The notes: generated from the letters alone by a model not told the origin. Shown: positions 39,273-48,609, counted from the first letter of the stretch. The stretch: 64,000 nt of DNA from Corynebacterium sp. TAE3-ERU16 (GCF_019209935.1 NZ_JAHUTN010000007.1:62001-126000); one strand, 5' to 3'. A program made the numbers and translations.

Positions 39273-39330
39273 ACGGCCCGCCCACAGAGGTTCCTTTCCG
39301 GGAGCCGGCGCAGTGCGCGGGCCGTTTTCT
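39273..39330 (+). terminator. Rho-independent terminator after alaT
   Basis: ACGGCCCGC (39273-39281) pairs with GCGGGCCGT (39317-39325), followed by TTTTCT. The loop is long (35 nt). Confidence 0.75.
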
Positions 39331-39412
39331 CTATCATTGACCCATGTGGCCGGTCTCCTGACCGGCGTCGGCGGCAGCTCCGCCCCGACAATCGTGCACC
39401 ACCGATGACGAG

Positions 39413-40660
39413 ATGAGGACCAGCGTGCGGAAGAGTTCCGGTTACGACAGTTCCACCCTGACCCCACGGGGTCTGTTCGCCACCCTGACCACACTGACCG
39501 TCGCGGGATTGATCGCAGCCAGCGCCTACATGTACATCGGTGACGAGGAGGCGGGCGCCGCCACCGCGGGGCAACCGACCACCGACCCCGGGACCAGTGC
39601 CCCGTCCTCCACGACGGAATCAACGGGATCGTCCACCACGGAATCAACGTCGGCCGGGACGACGTCCCCGGGATCCACCGAGCCTTCCTCCACCGGTTCC
39701 GCCCCCACGACGACGGCGACATCGTCGTCCCCGGCTCCCGAGACCGGCAGCTCGAGTACCTCCACCTCGGGTGCGGAAGCCACCGGGAGTGCGACGACGT
39801 CCTCTGAATCGACCTCCGCCACGGCCTCGGGGAGCTCGACGTCCTCTCCGCGCACCTCCTCGAAGAGCTCGTCCACGACGCCGACCTCCTCGTCCACCGG
39901 GAAAACGAGCGACCGGAAGAGCAGCACCAGCGCCACCACCACCTCGACGAGCAGCAGTACTCCGCCGGAGCCCTCGGAGAAACCGGCGCCCTCGGCACTC
40001 TCCGGGAAGGCCTACGCCACCGACATGGATCCCGCTGAACGTCGCACCACCGACGTGAACGGGACCACCGTCTACTATCCCGCGGATCCCGCCGGCGACG
40101 TGTTCGAAAATGACGGCGGAGCGCTGAACCCCGAGGACGAGAACTGGTTGACCGCGGCCCCGAAGGTCGAGTGGCAGCGACTCAAGGAGAACAGGGCGAC
40201 CGACACCGCGTGGGACTTCCCGTTCAGCGCGTCGGACGGACCGTGGCAGGTCACCGACGGTGTCGCCCACGGCTTCAGCCGTACCCCCCAGGGCGCGGCG
40301 CTCGCGGCCTGGCACATCTTCCAGGGCGTCAACCGGGGCGGGGTCGACGCCCTCCGGAGCGCACGTACCTTCCTTCCGCCGAGCACGGACCCGGCCCGTC
40401 TCGATGCCGCGATCGCCGATCCGTCGACCATCCCGGAGACTCCCGACTACTCCGCGTCCATCCCGGTGGCTTACAAGGTCGACACCTTCACCGACGGGCT
40501 CGCGGTGATCACCTTCGCGACCGCGCGGGACGGTGACGTCGTCTCCGTGGTCACGATGGTGGTCGAGTGGCTCGACGGCGACTGGCACCAGAGCGACCAG
40601 TTCATCCGCAGCCTCAGCCTGATCGACGCGGACCGGATCGAGGACTGGGCTCGCTGGTAG
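39413..40660 (+). CDS. Membrane-anchored protein with Ser/Thr-rich stalk
   Basis: This 415-residue product has a short cytosolic N-terminus, one membrane anchor (about 22-42, LFATLTTLTVAGLIAASAYMY), a Ser/Thr-rich low-complexity stalk of about 140 residues (about 55-190) and a globular extracytoplasmic domain (about 200-415) with TPQGAALAAWHIFQGV and VVTMVVEWLDGDWH. Similar domains occur in uncharacterised actinobacterial envelope and conjugation-associated proteins. The stalk could be O-mannosylated, as is common for such sequences. The start ATG at 39413 has a weak ribosome-binding site. The function is unknown. Confidence 0.7.
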   Translation: MRTSVRKSSGYDSSTLTPRGLFATLTTLTVAGLIAASAYMYIGDEEAGAATAGQPTTDPGTSAPSSTTESTGSSTTESTSAGTTSPGSTEPSSTGSAPTTTATSSSPAPETGSSSTSTSGAEATGSATTSSESTSATASGSSTSSPRTSSKSSSTTPTSSSTGKTSDRKSSTSATTTSTSSSTPPEPSEKPAPSALSGKAYATDMDPAERRTTDVNGTTVYYPADPAGDVFENDGGALNPEDENWLTAAPKVEWQRLKENRATDTAWDFPFSASDGPWQVTDGVAHGFSRTPQGAALAAWHIFQGVNRGGVDALRSARTFLPPSTDPARLDAAIADPSTIPETPDYSASIPVAYKVDTFTDGLAVITFATARDGDVVSVVTMVVEWLDGDWHQSDQFIRSLSLIDADRIEDWARW

Positions 40661-40672
40661 AACGGCCCGCCG

Positions 40673-40709
40673 GCCCGCCACCCCGTTCCAGGTCCGTGGC
40701 GGGCATTTT
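40673..40709 (+). terminator. Rho-independent terminator
   Basis: GCCCGCCAC (40673-40681) pairs with GTGGCGGGC (40696-40704), followed by ATTTTA, just past the stalk-protein gene. Confidence 0.7.
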
Positions 40710-40759
40710 ACTGTTGCACTGACCACGACTCTCCCCTACTTCCCACCAAGGAGCACGCG

Positions 40760-42079
40760 ATGGGGCGGCACCACCGATCCGACAGTCACGCGGACCCCAC
40801 AGAGAACATCACCGGTCACCTCGCCGCGCACGGCATCGGCCCGGACGGAAATCCGCTGCCGAAGCGGAAGGGCGAGAGGAGACCCTTCACGACCGCTCAG
40901 TGGGTCCTGAGCGTATTCCTCATCCTGACCTTCCTCGGCACCGTGGCCGGGCTCGTCGTTCTCTGGCCGTCGTCGGAGAAACCGAACGTCGCCCCCTCGT
41001 TCCAGAACATCTCCTCCCTGTCGAAGGACAAGGTCGGGGGCACCGTCTCCCTCATCACCGACGGTTCCTGCAACTCGCCCTCGGTCGGCCGGGTGTTCGA
41101 GTCGTCCCCGGTCATCCCGCTGGAGGAGTCCGACCGGATCTGTGAACAGGCGATCATCGACATCACCTCCGGGGTCAACGAGGGCAAGCGGACGATGCTG
41201 ATGCTCTCCGGACAACCGGGTGATCCCGATCTCGCGGTGGGTGAGAAGATCCTCCTCTACGAGGAGACCACCGCCGAGGGCGCCGCGGGGTACACGTTCG
41301 CGGACTACCAGCGCGGTTCCACGCTCCTGATCTGGGGACTCGTCACCGCGCTCGGCGTGGTGCTGCTCGGTTCCTGGTTGGGGGCGAGGTCCCTCGTCGG
41401 TCTCGCGGTCACGTTGGCGGGCGTCGGTGTCTTCCTGCTTCCCGCACTGCTGCGCGGTGGCCCACCGCTGGCACTGGCCGTCGTCTGCGGTTCCGCGGTC
41501 CTCTTCGCCGCGCTCTACCTGGTGCACGGCGTGAACTGGAAGACGTCCTCCGCGCTCGGGGGCACGCTCATCGCTCTCGGTATCGCGGCGGTCCTCGCCC
41601 AGTTCGCCATCAGGGGTACCCAACTCCGTGGTCTGGGGTCCGAGGACAACCTGATGATCCAGCTCTATCTGCCGGATGTCTCCGTCACGGGGCTGATGCT
41701 GTGCGGCTTCATCATCGGTTCGCTCGGTGTGCTCAACGACGTGACCATCTCCCAGGCATCGACCGTCAACGAGCTCGCCGCCATCGATCCGCGCGCTACC
41801 CCGTGGCGACTGTTCAAGGGTGCGATCCGGGTCGGGCGTGACCACATCGCCTCGATCATGTACACCCTGGTGCTGTCCTACACGGGTGCGGCGCTCCCCC
41901 TGCTCCTCCTGCTCACCGTCGCGGACCGGCCGTTCGGGGAGCTGCTCACCGGTGACATCATGGCGACCGAGCTGCTGCGTTCCGCCGTCGGCGCGCTCGC
42001 GCTGACCATGTCCGTTCCGATCACCACGGCTATCGCCGCTTTCACCTGTTCGGGACGGGGTCATTCCCACGACCACTGA
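40760..42079 (+). CDS. YibE/F-family polytopic membrane protein
   Basis: This 439-residue protein has a charged N-terminus, one span (about 50-70), an extracytoplasmic beta-rich region (about 75-185) and then about seven spans carrying the family core (VYLP-DVSVTGLMLCGFIIGSLGVLNDVTISQ region, SYTGAALPLLLLL). The C-terminus is His-rich (GRGHSHDH). Family members are of unknown transport function. The ATG at 40760 follows AAGGAG. It is convergent with the UDP-glucose dehydrogenase gene. Confidence 0.88.
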   Translation: MGRHHRSDSHADPTENITGHLAAHGIGPDGNPLPKRKGERRPFTTAQWVLSVFLILTFLGTVAGLVVLWPSSEKPNVAPSFQNISSLSKDKVGGTVSLITDGSCNSPSVGRVFESSPVIPLEESDRICEQAIIDITSGVNEGKRTMLMLSGQPGDPDLAVGEKILLYEETTAEGAAGYTFADYQRGSTLLIWGLVTALGVVLLGSWLGARSLVGLAVTLAGVGVFLLPALLRGGPPLALAVVCGSAVLFAALYLVHGVNWKTSSALGGTLIALGIAAVLAQFAIRGTQLRGLGSEDNLMIQLYLPDVSVTGLMLCGFIIGSLGVLNDVTISQASTVNELAAIDPRATPWRLFKGAIRVGRDHIASIMYTLVLSYTGAALPLLLLLTVADRPFGELLTGDIMATELLRSAVGALALTMSVPITTAIAAFTCSGRGHSHDH

Positions 42080-42192
42080 GTACCGGACCGCTCCGCGGTC
42101 TCGGATGCCGGATCCCACCGGACACACGCCCCGGGGAGGCGGCCACCCGCGGAGACGGGGAACCCGGACGAGACGGAGGGTACCCGGGGACG

Positions 42193-43515
42193 TCAGCAGC
42201 CGCGGCCGATACCCCGGTAGTCCCAGCCCGCGTCCACCCAGTCCTGCGCCGGGAGACAGTTGCGGCCGTCGATGATGAGTGCCCGGCGAACCAGGGACCG
42301 GGCCACGACGGGGTCGAGCTCGATGAACTCGCGCCATTCCGTGGCGAGTACGACGGCCTCGGAGTCCTTGAGGGCGTCGAGTGCCGTCGAGGTGTAGGTG
42401 AGCTCGGGGAGGATCCGCCGGGCACCCTCCATCGCCTGCGGGTCGTGGACGACGACCTGCGCGCCACTACGGGCGAGCGATCCCGCGATGACCAGTGCGG
42501 GGGAGTCGCGGATGTCGTCGCTGTCGGGCTTGAAGGCGGCGCCGAGGACGGTGACGCGGTGTCCGGCCGCGTCGCAGCCGTCGAAGGATCCGGCGACCGT
42601 GTCGATGACGGACTGGCGTTGGCCGAGGTTGATGCGGTCGACGTGGTCGAGGAGCCCGGGGATCCCGGTGGCGCCGAGCTGTTCGGCCCGGGAGGCGAAC
42701 GCGCGGATGTCCTTGGGCAGGCAGCCGCCGCCGAAGCCGAGTCCGGCGCCGAGGAACCGCCTGCCGATGCGGGTGTCGTGACCGAGGGCGTCGGCGAGCT
42801 GGGTGACGTCGGCACCGGAACGATCACAGATCTCGGCGATGGCGTTGATGAAGGAGATCTTGGTGGCGAGGAACGCGTTCGCGGCACCCTTGACGAGCTC
42901 GGCGGTGGCCAGGTCGGTGAGGAGGAAGGGGGTGCCGTCATCCAGGGTGCGGACGTAGACCTCGCGGATCCGGTTCTCCGCCGTCCCACCGGGTGCCATG
43001 CCGAGGACGATGCGGTCGGGGTGCAGTGTGTCCTTGACCGCGTGTCCCTCGCGGAGGAATTCGGGGTTCCAGGCGATCTCCACGCTCGTACCGGGGCCGG
43101 CGAGTTGATCGACCATCCGCTGGAGGTCGGCCGCGGTGCCCACGGGGACGGTGGACTTCCCGACGATGAGGTGATCACCGTGAAGATGCCGGACGAGGGC
43201 GGTGACGGCGCTGTGCACCTGGCTGAGATCCGCGGAGCGCCCCTCCGAGTGCTGGGGAGTGCCGACGGTGAGGAAGTGGACGTTGGCGAAGCGCGCGGCC
43301 TCCGCGGTGTCGGTGGTGAAGGAGAGTCTGCCGTCCGCGAGGTTCCGGGTGAGTTTCGCGGCGAGGCCGGGTTCGTGGAAGGGGACCTCACCCGCGTTGA
43401 GTGCGTTGATGCGTTCGGGGCTGATGTCCACGCCGAGGACCTCGTGGCCGAGTTCGGCCATGCAGATCGCGTGGGTGGCCCCGAGGTAGCCGGTTCCGAT
43501 GACGGTCAGTTTCAT
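42193..43515 (-). CDS. UDP-glucose 6-dehydrogenase
   Basis: The enzyme oxidises UDP-glucose to UDP-glucuronate with two NAD. The 440-residue product has the Rossmann start VIGTGYLGATHA, ESTVPVGT-like KSTVPVGT, WNPEFLREG, the catalytic Cys in FGGGCLPKDIRAF (about 266) and the C-terminal UDP-binding domain (AFKPDSDDIRDSPAL). It supplies glucuronate for glycolipid or capsule-like polymers; no glycosyltransferase adjoins it. The ATG at 43515 begins MKLTVIGTG. Confidence 0.95.
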   Translation of the reverse strand: MKLTVIGTGYLGATHAICMAELGHEVLGVDISPERINALNAGEVPFHEPGLAAKLTRNLADGRLSFTTDTAEAARFANVHFLTVGTPQHSEGRSADLSQVHSAVTALVRHLHGDHLIVGKSTVPVGTAADLQRMVDQLAGPGTSVEIAWNPEFLREGHAVKDTLHPDRIVLGMAPGGTAENRIREVYVRTLDDGTPFLLTDLATAELVKGAANAFLATKISFINAIAEICDRSGADVTQLADALGHDTRIGRRFLGAGLGFGGGCLPKDIRAFASRAEQLGATGIPGLLDHVDRINLGQRQSVIDTVAGSFDGCDAAGHRVTVLGAAFKPDSDDIRDSPALVIAGSLARSGAQVVVHDPQAMEGARRILPELTYTSTALDALKDSEAVVLATEWREFIELDPVVARSLVRRALIIDGRNCLPAQDWVDAGWDYRGIGRGC

Positions 43516-43568
43516 GTCACCAGTTGTACCCCCCGTGGGTTAGGGGAAGGTGAACACTGTTTGAATGA

Positions 43569-43609
43569 CCTGACCCGGGGTCCGGACGGTGTCCGGGCCC
43601 CGGGTCAGG
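43569..43609 (-). terminator. Strong hairpin after the 43-aa membrane peptide gene
   Basis: A perfect 12-bp stem (CCTGACCCGGGG 43569-43580 with 43598-43609) has additional complementarity inside the loop. It lies 11 nt beyond the small gene's stop and upstream of ugd on the same strand, so it isolates the two transcripts. Confidence 0.7.
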
Positions 43610-43620
43610 GTGCGCAGGAG

Positions 43621-43752
43621 TCAGTCTTTGGGCATGCTCTTGCGGTAGCAGTAGATCGTGTACAGCGCCATCAATACGATGATCGCGGTGATCACCGCGA
43701 CGACGATCACGCTCAGGGTGGGGTTCCACCAGCTTGCGTCTGTGGTCGGCAT
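43621..43752 (-). CDS. 43-residue single-span membrane peptide
   Basis: An ATG at 43752 follows a very strong GGAGAGGAGGAG ribosome-binding site and opens 43 codons. Sequence features: MPTTDASWWNP N-terminus, one hydrophobic helix of about 22 residues (LSVIVVAVITAIIVLMAL), then a basic tail YCYRKSMPKD, implying N-out/C-in topology. The gene has its own terminator at 43569-43609. Its size and topology resemble small subunits of secondary transporters (for example MetS of MetPS), but no large partner is nearby and homology is not established. Confidence 0.75.
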   Translation of the reverse strand: MPTTDASWWNPTLSVIVVAVITAIIVLMALYTIYCYRKSMPKD

Positions 43753-43935
43753 GTTGCTCCTCCTCTCCTGCGTCGGTCCTCCCCGGTCCAGCGACGGTGC
43801 AGCACTGACGGCTCCGGGTGCAGCGGCGTCGTTGCCTACAGGTTACGGTGCCGACGCCACCGGCGGGGCGGACTCCCCCCGCGAATCACCACTGATTGTA
43901 GCGGCAGCTGACATCCGGGGGCGAACTCCGCGGGT

Positions 43936-44916
43936 TCAGGAATTCTCGGCGACGAAGTCCCGGGCGATGGTCTCGGGATCGGCCTTCTCCGGCCCGATGT
44001 TGCGGATGTTCATCTCGAGCAGAGCCTCGGTGGTGAGGTCGGCGTTGATCCTGGTGATCGCCTCGCGTGCCTCCCCGGAGACGGCCTTGCCCTGCATCAG
44101 CGGGAGAATGTGCTGGGGCAGGATGAGGTTCTCCGGATCCTCGAGGGTGACCAGGTCGATCTCCTCACCGTCGGTGCTGAAGGTCGGCGAGGTGGTGTAG
44201 ACGTTGGCGACATTCGCCTTCCCCGTGGTCAGGGCCGCGATGGTCAGCGGTCCACCGGAGTCGGAGATCGGGATGATGCTCATCTTGTCGGCCTCGATGT
44301 TGTACAGCTCCTCCAGTCCGGAGGGGCCGTAGGGGCGATCCTTGAGTTCGGGGTTCGAGGCGATCCGGATTTCGTCGAGGTTGGCCAGGTCGGCGAGCGT
44401 GACCAGCTTGGCCTGGTCGGCGAGCTCCCGGGTGACCCGGTAGGAGTCCTTCGACTCACCGGGGGCCGCCTTGCCCGTGGCCAGCCCCGCGGGCAGGGCC
44501 TTGTTCAGGCCGTTGAGCACCTGATCCTCGGTGGCACCGACGGGCAGCTCCCGGTCCTCGGCGGCCATGAAGTACTGGGCGAGGTTGCCGGAGTATTCGG
44601 GGACGATGTCCACCGAGCCCTCCTGCAGTGCCTTGAGGTAGACCTCGCGGGAACCGATACCGGACCGGACCTCCACCTCGAAGCCGGCGTTGCGGAGGGT
44701 CTCGGCCCAGATCTGTCCGATGATCTCGCTCTCGGGGAAGTTGGCGGTGCCGATGACGATGCTGTCCGTGGCGTGCGCGGCCTTCGTCTCTCCGTCGGAG
44801 CTTCCCTCACTCAGCGGGTCGGAGGAGCCCGAGCACGCGGCGAGGGGGAACACCAGGGCCAGCCCTGCGAGGACGGCGCCGGCGCGGCGGAGGAGCTGGT
44901 TGTTCGGGAGGGTCAT
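43936..44916 (-). CDS. Osmoprotectant-type ABC substrate-binding lipoprotein (OpuC/OsmX class)
   Basis: This 326-residue quaternary-amine-type binding protein has a lipoprotein signal peptide ending in lipobox LAAC (Cys about 30), then IVIGTANFPESEIIGQIWAE (about 53), VRSGIGSREVYLKALQ and PEYSGNLAQYF (about 108), the class hallmarks of choline, betaine and carnitine binding proteins. The ATG at 44916 overlaps the upstream permease stop by 4 nt. It is the last gene of dcd-ATPase-permease-permease-SBP. The ligand could be glycine betaine, choline, carnitine or ergothioneine; aromatic-cage residues were not resolved. Confidence 0.9.
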   Translation of the reverse strand: MTLPNNQLLRRAGAVLAGLALVFPLAACSGSSDPLSEGSSDGETKAAHATDSIVIGTANFPESEIIGQIWAETLRNAGFEVEVRSGIGSREVYLKALQEGSVDIVPEYSGNLAQYFMAAEDRELPVGATEDQVLNGLNKALPAGLATGKAAPGESKDSYRVTRELADQAKLVTLADLANLDEIRIASNPELKDRPYGPSGLEELYNIEADKMSIIPISDSGGPLTIAALTTGKANVANVYTTSPTFSTDGEEIDLVTLEDPENLILPQHILPLMQGKAVSGEAREAITRINADLTTEALLEMNIRNIGPEKADPETIARDFVAENS

Positions 44917-45587
44917 GAGGTGACGCCTTTCGGTCGTAGTCGATGTTGCAGGAGAGCGAGTGTCACGTCGGCTGCGAGGGCGAGCACGGACACCAGGATG
45001 GCCCCGACGAGCATCTGCTCGTAGTCGCGGAGAGCTAGTCCGTCCAGCAGGTAGCGGCCGAGCCCGCCGAGCCCGATGTAGGCCGAGATCGTGGCTGTGG
45101 CCAACACCTGGAGTACGCATGATCGTACCCCGCCGACGATGGTGGGGGCCGCCAACGGAAGCTCGATGCGGGTGATGATCTGCCCCTCGTTGTGGCCCAT
45201 CGCCCGGGCCGCGTCCACGACCGGTCGGGATACGGTGGCCACGCCGGAGACGGTGGCCGCGAGGACGGGCGGGACCGCGAGGATGAGCAGCACGATGGTG
45301 GACGGGACGATGGGTAGCTGTATCCCGAAGCTGATCTCGAGGGTCAGCCAGGTGAGCAGCCCGAGGGACGGTATGGCGCGCAGTGCACCGGTCGCCGCGA
45401 TCACCCCGGACGCCCCTTTCCCGGTGTGCCCCAGGTAGAGGCCGAGTGGGAGTGCGATCATGAGGGCGAGTGCCACGGCGAGCACGGAGTACCAGAGGTG
45501 TTCACCGAGGCGCTCCGCGATTCCGCCGGCCCCGGGCCAGTTGGCCGGGTCGGCGATGAATGAAACGGCGCCGTTGAAGTGGTTCAC
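44913..45587 (-). CDS. Osmoprotectant-type ABC permease (second)
   Basis: This 224-residue ProW/OpuCB-class permease has about five or six spans, with the EAA-like loop VDAARAMGHNEGQIITRIELPLAAP near 130-155 where the ATPase docks. The GTG start at 45587 lies 7 nt downstream of the preceding permease stop. It pairs with the other permease as a heterodimer. Confidence 0.9.
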   Translation of the reverse strand: MNHFNGAVSFIADPANWPGAGGIAERLGEHLWYSVLAVALALMIALPLGLYLGHTGKGASGVIAATGALRAIPSLGLLTWLTLEISFGIQLPIVPSTIVLLILAVPPVLAATVSGVATVSRPVVDAARAMGHNEGQIITRIELPLAAPTIVGGVRSCVLQVLATATISAYIGLGGLGRYLLDGLALRDYEQMLVGAILVSVLALAADVTLALLQHRLRPKGVTS

Positions 45588-45594
45588 CGTCGCC

Positions 45595-46233
45595 TCACCT
45601 CCCCGCCCAGGGCATGAGCAGCCTGCCCGCGAGGACGAGAACGGCGTCGAACACGAGCGCCAGGATCACGGTCCCGACGACCCCGGCGATGATCTCGGTG
45701 GGGAACGAACGGGCGAAGCCGTTGGTGAACAGGGTGCCGAGGGACTGCACACCGGTGAGTGCGCCGACGCTGACCAGTGAGATGGTCGAGGCGCTGACCA
45801 CCCTGAGCCCGGCGAGGATGATCGGGCCGGCGAGTGGGAGCTCGACGGTGAGGATCTGCCGCCACGCGGGGTATCCCATGGCGACGGCGGCCTGCTTCTG
45901 CGGTTCCGGAACCGAGTCGAACGCGTCGGCGGTGGTGCGGATCTGCAGCGCGAGCCCGTAGAGCGTCATGGCGACGATGACGTTGAGCGGGGAAAGTACG
46001 GACGTGCCGATGATGAGCGGCAGGACCACGAACAGGGCGAGGGACGGAACCGCGTAGAGCAGGCCCGACGCGGTGACCAGTACCTCCCGGGAGATGCGGT
46101 TGCGGCTGGCGATCCAGCCCAGGGGCAGCGCGATGATCAGGGAGGCGATGATGGCGGGCCAGCTCAGGTTCGCGTGCGCGAGAGCCAGCTCGCCGATGCG
46201 GTCGAGGTTTCCGGCGATCCAGCCCCAGTTCAC
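45595..46233 (-). CDS. Osmoprotectant-type ABC permease (first)
   Basis: This 212-residue permease of the same class has conserved RNRISREVLVTASGLLYAVPSLALF and an ATPase-contact loop (KQAAVAMGYPAWRQILTVELPLA, about 115-135). The GTG at 46233 overlaps the ATPase gene stop by 4 nt. Confidence 0.9.
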   Translation of the reverse strand: MNWGWIAGNLDRIGELALAHANLSWPAIIASLIIALPLGWIASRNRISREVLVTASGLLYAVPSLALFVVLPLIIGTSVLSPLNVIVAMTLYGLALQIRTTADAFDSVPEPQKQAAVAMGYPAWRQILTVELPLAGPIILAGLRVVSASTISLVSVGALTGVQSLGTLFTNGFARSFPTEIIAGVVGTVILALVFDAVLVLAGRLLMPWAGR

Positions 46234-47036
46234 CGAACCACCCCTTTGACCCGGCCGTGCCGGTCGACGGCGACGGTCGTGCCGTCCCTTTCCCGCAGGG
46301 TGAGTTCCCGGTCCTGCGTGCCGACGAAGCTGGCGACGAAGTCGCTGGCGGGGTCGGTGACGAAATCCTCGGCGGTTCCGGCCTGCGCGATCCGCGCCCC
46401 CATCTCGAGCAGGACGATGTTGTCCCCGAGCAGGAACGCCTCGTCGATGTCGTGGGTGACCAGGACGATGGTCTTGGAGATCTTCTCCTGCAGGTCGAGG
46501 ATCTGTTCCTGAAGATCCCTGCGGACGACGGGGTCGATGGCGCCGAAGGGTTCGTCCATGAGGAGGATGTTCGGGTCGTCGGCCAGGGCCCTGGCGACGC
46601 CGACCCGCTGCGCCTGTCCGCCGGAGAGTTCGCTGGGGTAGCGCTTCGCGAGGGAACCGTCGAGCCCGAGGAGCTCGAGCAGTTCACCCGCCCGTTCCCG
46701 GGCCTGTTTCCGGGGCACCCCGTTGAGCCGGGGCACGGTGGCGATGTTGTCCGCCACGGTGCGGTGCGGCAGCAGTCCGGAATTCTGCATGACGTAGCCG
46801 ATGCTGCGGCGGAGTTTGACGGGATCGACCCCGGCGAGATCCTCGCCGTCGATGAGCACCCGCCCCTCCGTGGGTTCCACCATGCGGTTGATCATCCGGA
46901 GGAGGGTGGTCTTCCCGGAACCGGAGCTGCCCACCAGCACGGTCGTGGACCGGGCCGGTATGTCGAGGGTGAAGTTCCTGACCGCGGGTGTGGTGGCCCC
47001 GGGGAAGGTCTTGACGACGTGATCGAACTGGATCAT
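46230..47036 (-). CDS. Osmoprotectant-type ABC ATPase (ProV/OpuCA class)
   Basis: This 268-residue ATPase has Walker [10 protein letters not shown] (about 36), Q-loop YVMQNSGL, signature LSGGQAQRV (about 137), Walker B ILLMDEP (about 157) and the switch His in VTHDIDEA. There is no full CBS pair at the C-terminus, only a short tail, so ionic-strength sensing by CBS domains is unlikely. The ATG at 47036 overlaps the dcd stop by 4 nt (ATGA), tying its translation to dcd. Confidence 0.93.
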   Translation of the reverse strand: MIQFDHVVKTFPGATTPAVRNFTLDIPARSTTVLVGSSGSGKTTLLRMINRMVEPTEGRVLIDGEDLAGVDPVKLRRSIGYVMQNSGLLPHRTVADNIATVPRLNGVPRKQARERAGELLELLGLDGSLAKRYPSELSGGQAQRVGVARALADDPNILLMDEPFGAIDPVVRRDLQEQILDLQEKISKTIVLVTHDIDEAFLLGDNIVLLEMGARIAQAGTAEDFVTDPASDFVASFVGTQDRELTLRERDGTTVAVDRHGRVKGVVR

Positions 47037-47596
47037 TGGAAGTTTAGATACGCCTTTGATGGAGTTGGTCCGCGTTGACCCTGGTATTTCGACCCCAGTT
47101 GGGAGGAACCGTAGGGAACCTCCGCGGGAGACGACATACAGAACAACGCCAACTGCCCCACTTTCATTCCCGGCCACAGGATGATCGGCAGATTCGCCAC
47201 GTTGGACAACTCCAGGGTGATGTGTCCGGAGAAGCCGGGGTCGATGAATCCGGCGGTCGAGTGGGTGAGCAGACCGAGACGCCCGAGGGAGGACTTGCCC
47301 TCCAGTCTCCCGGCCAGATCCGCGGGCAGGGTGAACTTCTCGAGGGTCGCGCCGAGGATGAACTCCCCCGGGTGCAGGACGAAAGGTTCGTCCTCGCCGA
47401 CCTCGACGAGACTGGTCAGTTCGTCCTGGCGCAGTTTCGGGTCGATGTGCGTGTAGCGCGAGTTGTTGAACACACGGAAGAAGCGGTCCATGCGGACATC
47501 GATGCTCGACGGTTGCACGAGGTGCGGGTCGAAGGGATCGATGACGAGATCGCCGGAATTGATGCGGGTACGGATGTCACGGTCGGAGAGCAGCAC
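47033..47596 (-). CDS. dcd: dCTP deaminase, dUMP-forming (bifunctional DCD-DUT)
   Basis: This 187-residue enzyme converts dCTP to dUMP. The catalytic block [19 protein letters not shown] (about 112-130) and the C-terminal [19 protein letters not shown] match the mycobacterial dUMP-forming type more closely than E. coli Dcd. The GTG at 47596 gives the family start (VLLSDRDIR). Its stop overlaps the ABC ATPase start. It provides dUMP for thymidylate synthesis and lowers dUTP. Confidence 0.95.
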   Translation of the reverse strand: MLLSDRDIRTRINSGDLVIDPFDPHLVQPSSIDVRMDRFFRVFNNSRYTHIDPKLRQDELTSLVEVGEDEPFVLHPGEFILGATLEKFTLPADLAGRLEGKSSLGRLGLLTHSTAGFIDPGFSGHITLELSNVANLPIILWPGMKVGQLALFCMSSPAEVPYGSSQLGSKYQGQRGPTPSKAYLNFQ

Positions 47597-47670
47597 AGCA
47601 CCGAGTCTATCGGTTGGCGTCCCGACGGGGACCGGAGACGGGTTGATCTCGGAAAATGACCCTAAGTGGA

Positions 47671-47691
47671 AGTTCAACCTCCGGTTGTACT
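47671..47691. promoter_or_regulatory. Inverted repeat upstream of the ABC-like/YhgE operon
   Basis: AGTTCAACC-TCC-GGTTGTACT (arms 9 nt, one mismatch) lies 55 nt before the operon start. It is followed by a TACTGT -10-like box at 47691-47696 and a small CTACTGTAG palindrome. It resembles a TetR- or MarR-type operator; no regulator gene adjoins it. Confidence 0.45.
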
Positions 47692-47745
47692 ACTGTAGCG
47701 TCAGTTCCATTCACGTCACCTCCTTCTGTCCCATCGGGAGCGCAC

Positions 47746-48609
47746 ATGTCCTCCGAAATCCCCGAAACCTCCGAACCTCATCCCCACCGGGACGACGATG
47801 AGTCGACCGGAAAGGCCACGACGTCATCACGCACCGTCGGACAACGCGCCACACCCGAGGGCGGCGAACCCCACCCCGCGGTCATCGCACACGACATCTC
47901 CGTCCGTGGTGAGGAGGGCCCCGTCTACGGGCCCCTCGACGTGGAGATCCCCGGCACCGGCCTGACCGTGCTCTCCGGCAGGGGCGGCGGCGGGCGTACC
48001 GCCCTGGCCCTGACGATCTCCGGACGGATGAAACCCCGCACCGGCACCCTCGAGGTGCTCGGGGAGACGAAGCCCTCGGTGATCCGCAGACGCGTCGCCA
48101 TCGCCGGAGTCGACGACATCGACCTGCTCGACCGCGACGTCCGCATCCGCGTGATCCTGACCGAGCACCGTGCGTGGTCCACACCGTGGATCATGTGGGC
48201 GCCGCGGGCCGACCAGGACTACTACGAATCGGTCTGCCGCCCCGTGTTCGGCGAGCGTGATCTCCCGCCCCTCGACGCCTACGTCTCCCAGATCTCCGGC
48301 CTCGACCGGCTGCTCATCCGGATCGCACTGGCCCTGCGGCCCGCGAACGGCGCGGAGATCGGCATGCTCGTCATGGACGACCTCGAGCAGGTCCACGAGT
48401 TCGACGACCGACTGATCCTCGTGACCGTGCTGAGTCGGCTCGCGGAGGACATCCCCGTCGTCGTCAACGCCGTCAACCGGCTCCCCGACGATTTCCTGCC
48501 GGACTACACACTGATCGAACTGTTCACGGATGCGTCGCATCTCCAACCCAGTCACGCCGGTTCCGACCTGGACCGCATCCACCGTATCGCCAAGGAGGCG
48601 GAACTATGA
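47746..48609 (+). CDS. ABC-ATPase-like protein with altered nucleotide motifs
   Basis: The 287-residue product has an acidic, His-rich N-terminus (about 1-50) and then an ABC-ATPase-shaped domain. The Walker A position reads GRGGGGRTAL (about 79), with Arg in place of the essential Lys. The signature position reads QISGLDRLLIRIALAL (about 184) rather than LSGGQ. Walker B is MLVMDDLEQ (about 208) with Asp in place of the catalytic Glu. It overlaps the YhgE/Pip gene by 4 nt, as true ATPases of these exporters do. It may be a low-activity or structural ATPase. The start ATG follows GGGAGC. Confidence 0.75.
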   Translation: MSSEIPETSEPHPHRDDDESTGKATTSSRTVGQRATPEGGEPHPAVIAHDISVRGEEGPVYGPLDVEIPGTGLTVLSGRGGGGRTALALTISGRMKPRTGTLEVLGETKPSVIRRRVAIAGVDDIDLLDRDVRIRVILTEHRAWSTPWIMWAPRADQDYYESVCRPVFGERDLPPLDAYVSQISGLDRLLIRIALALRPANGAEIGMLVMDDLEQVHEFDDRLILVTVLSRLAEDIPVVVNAVNRLPDDFLPDYTLIELFTDASHLQPSHAGSDLDRIHRIAKEAEL

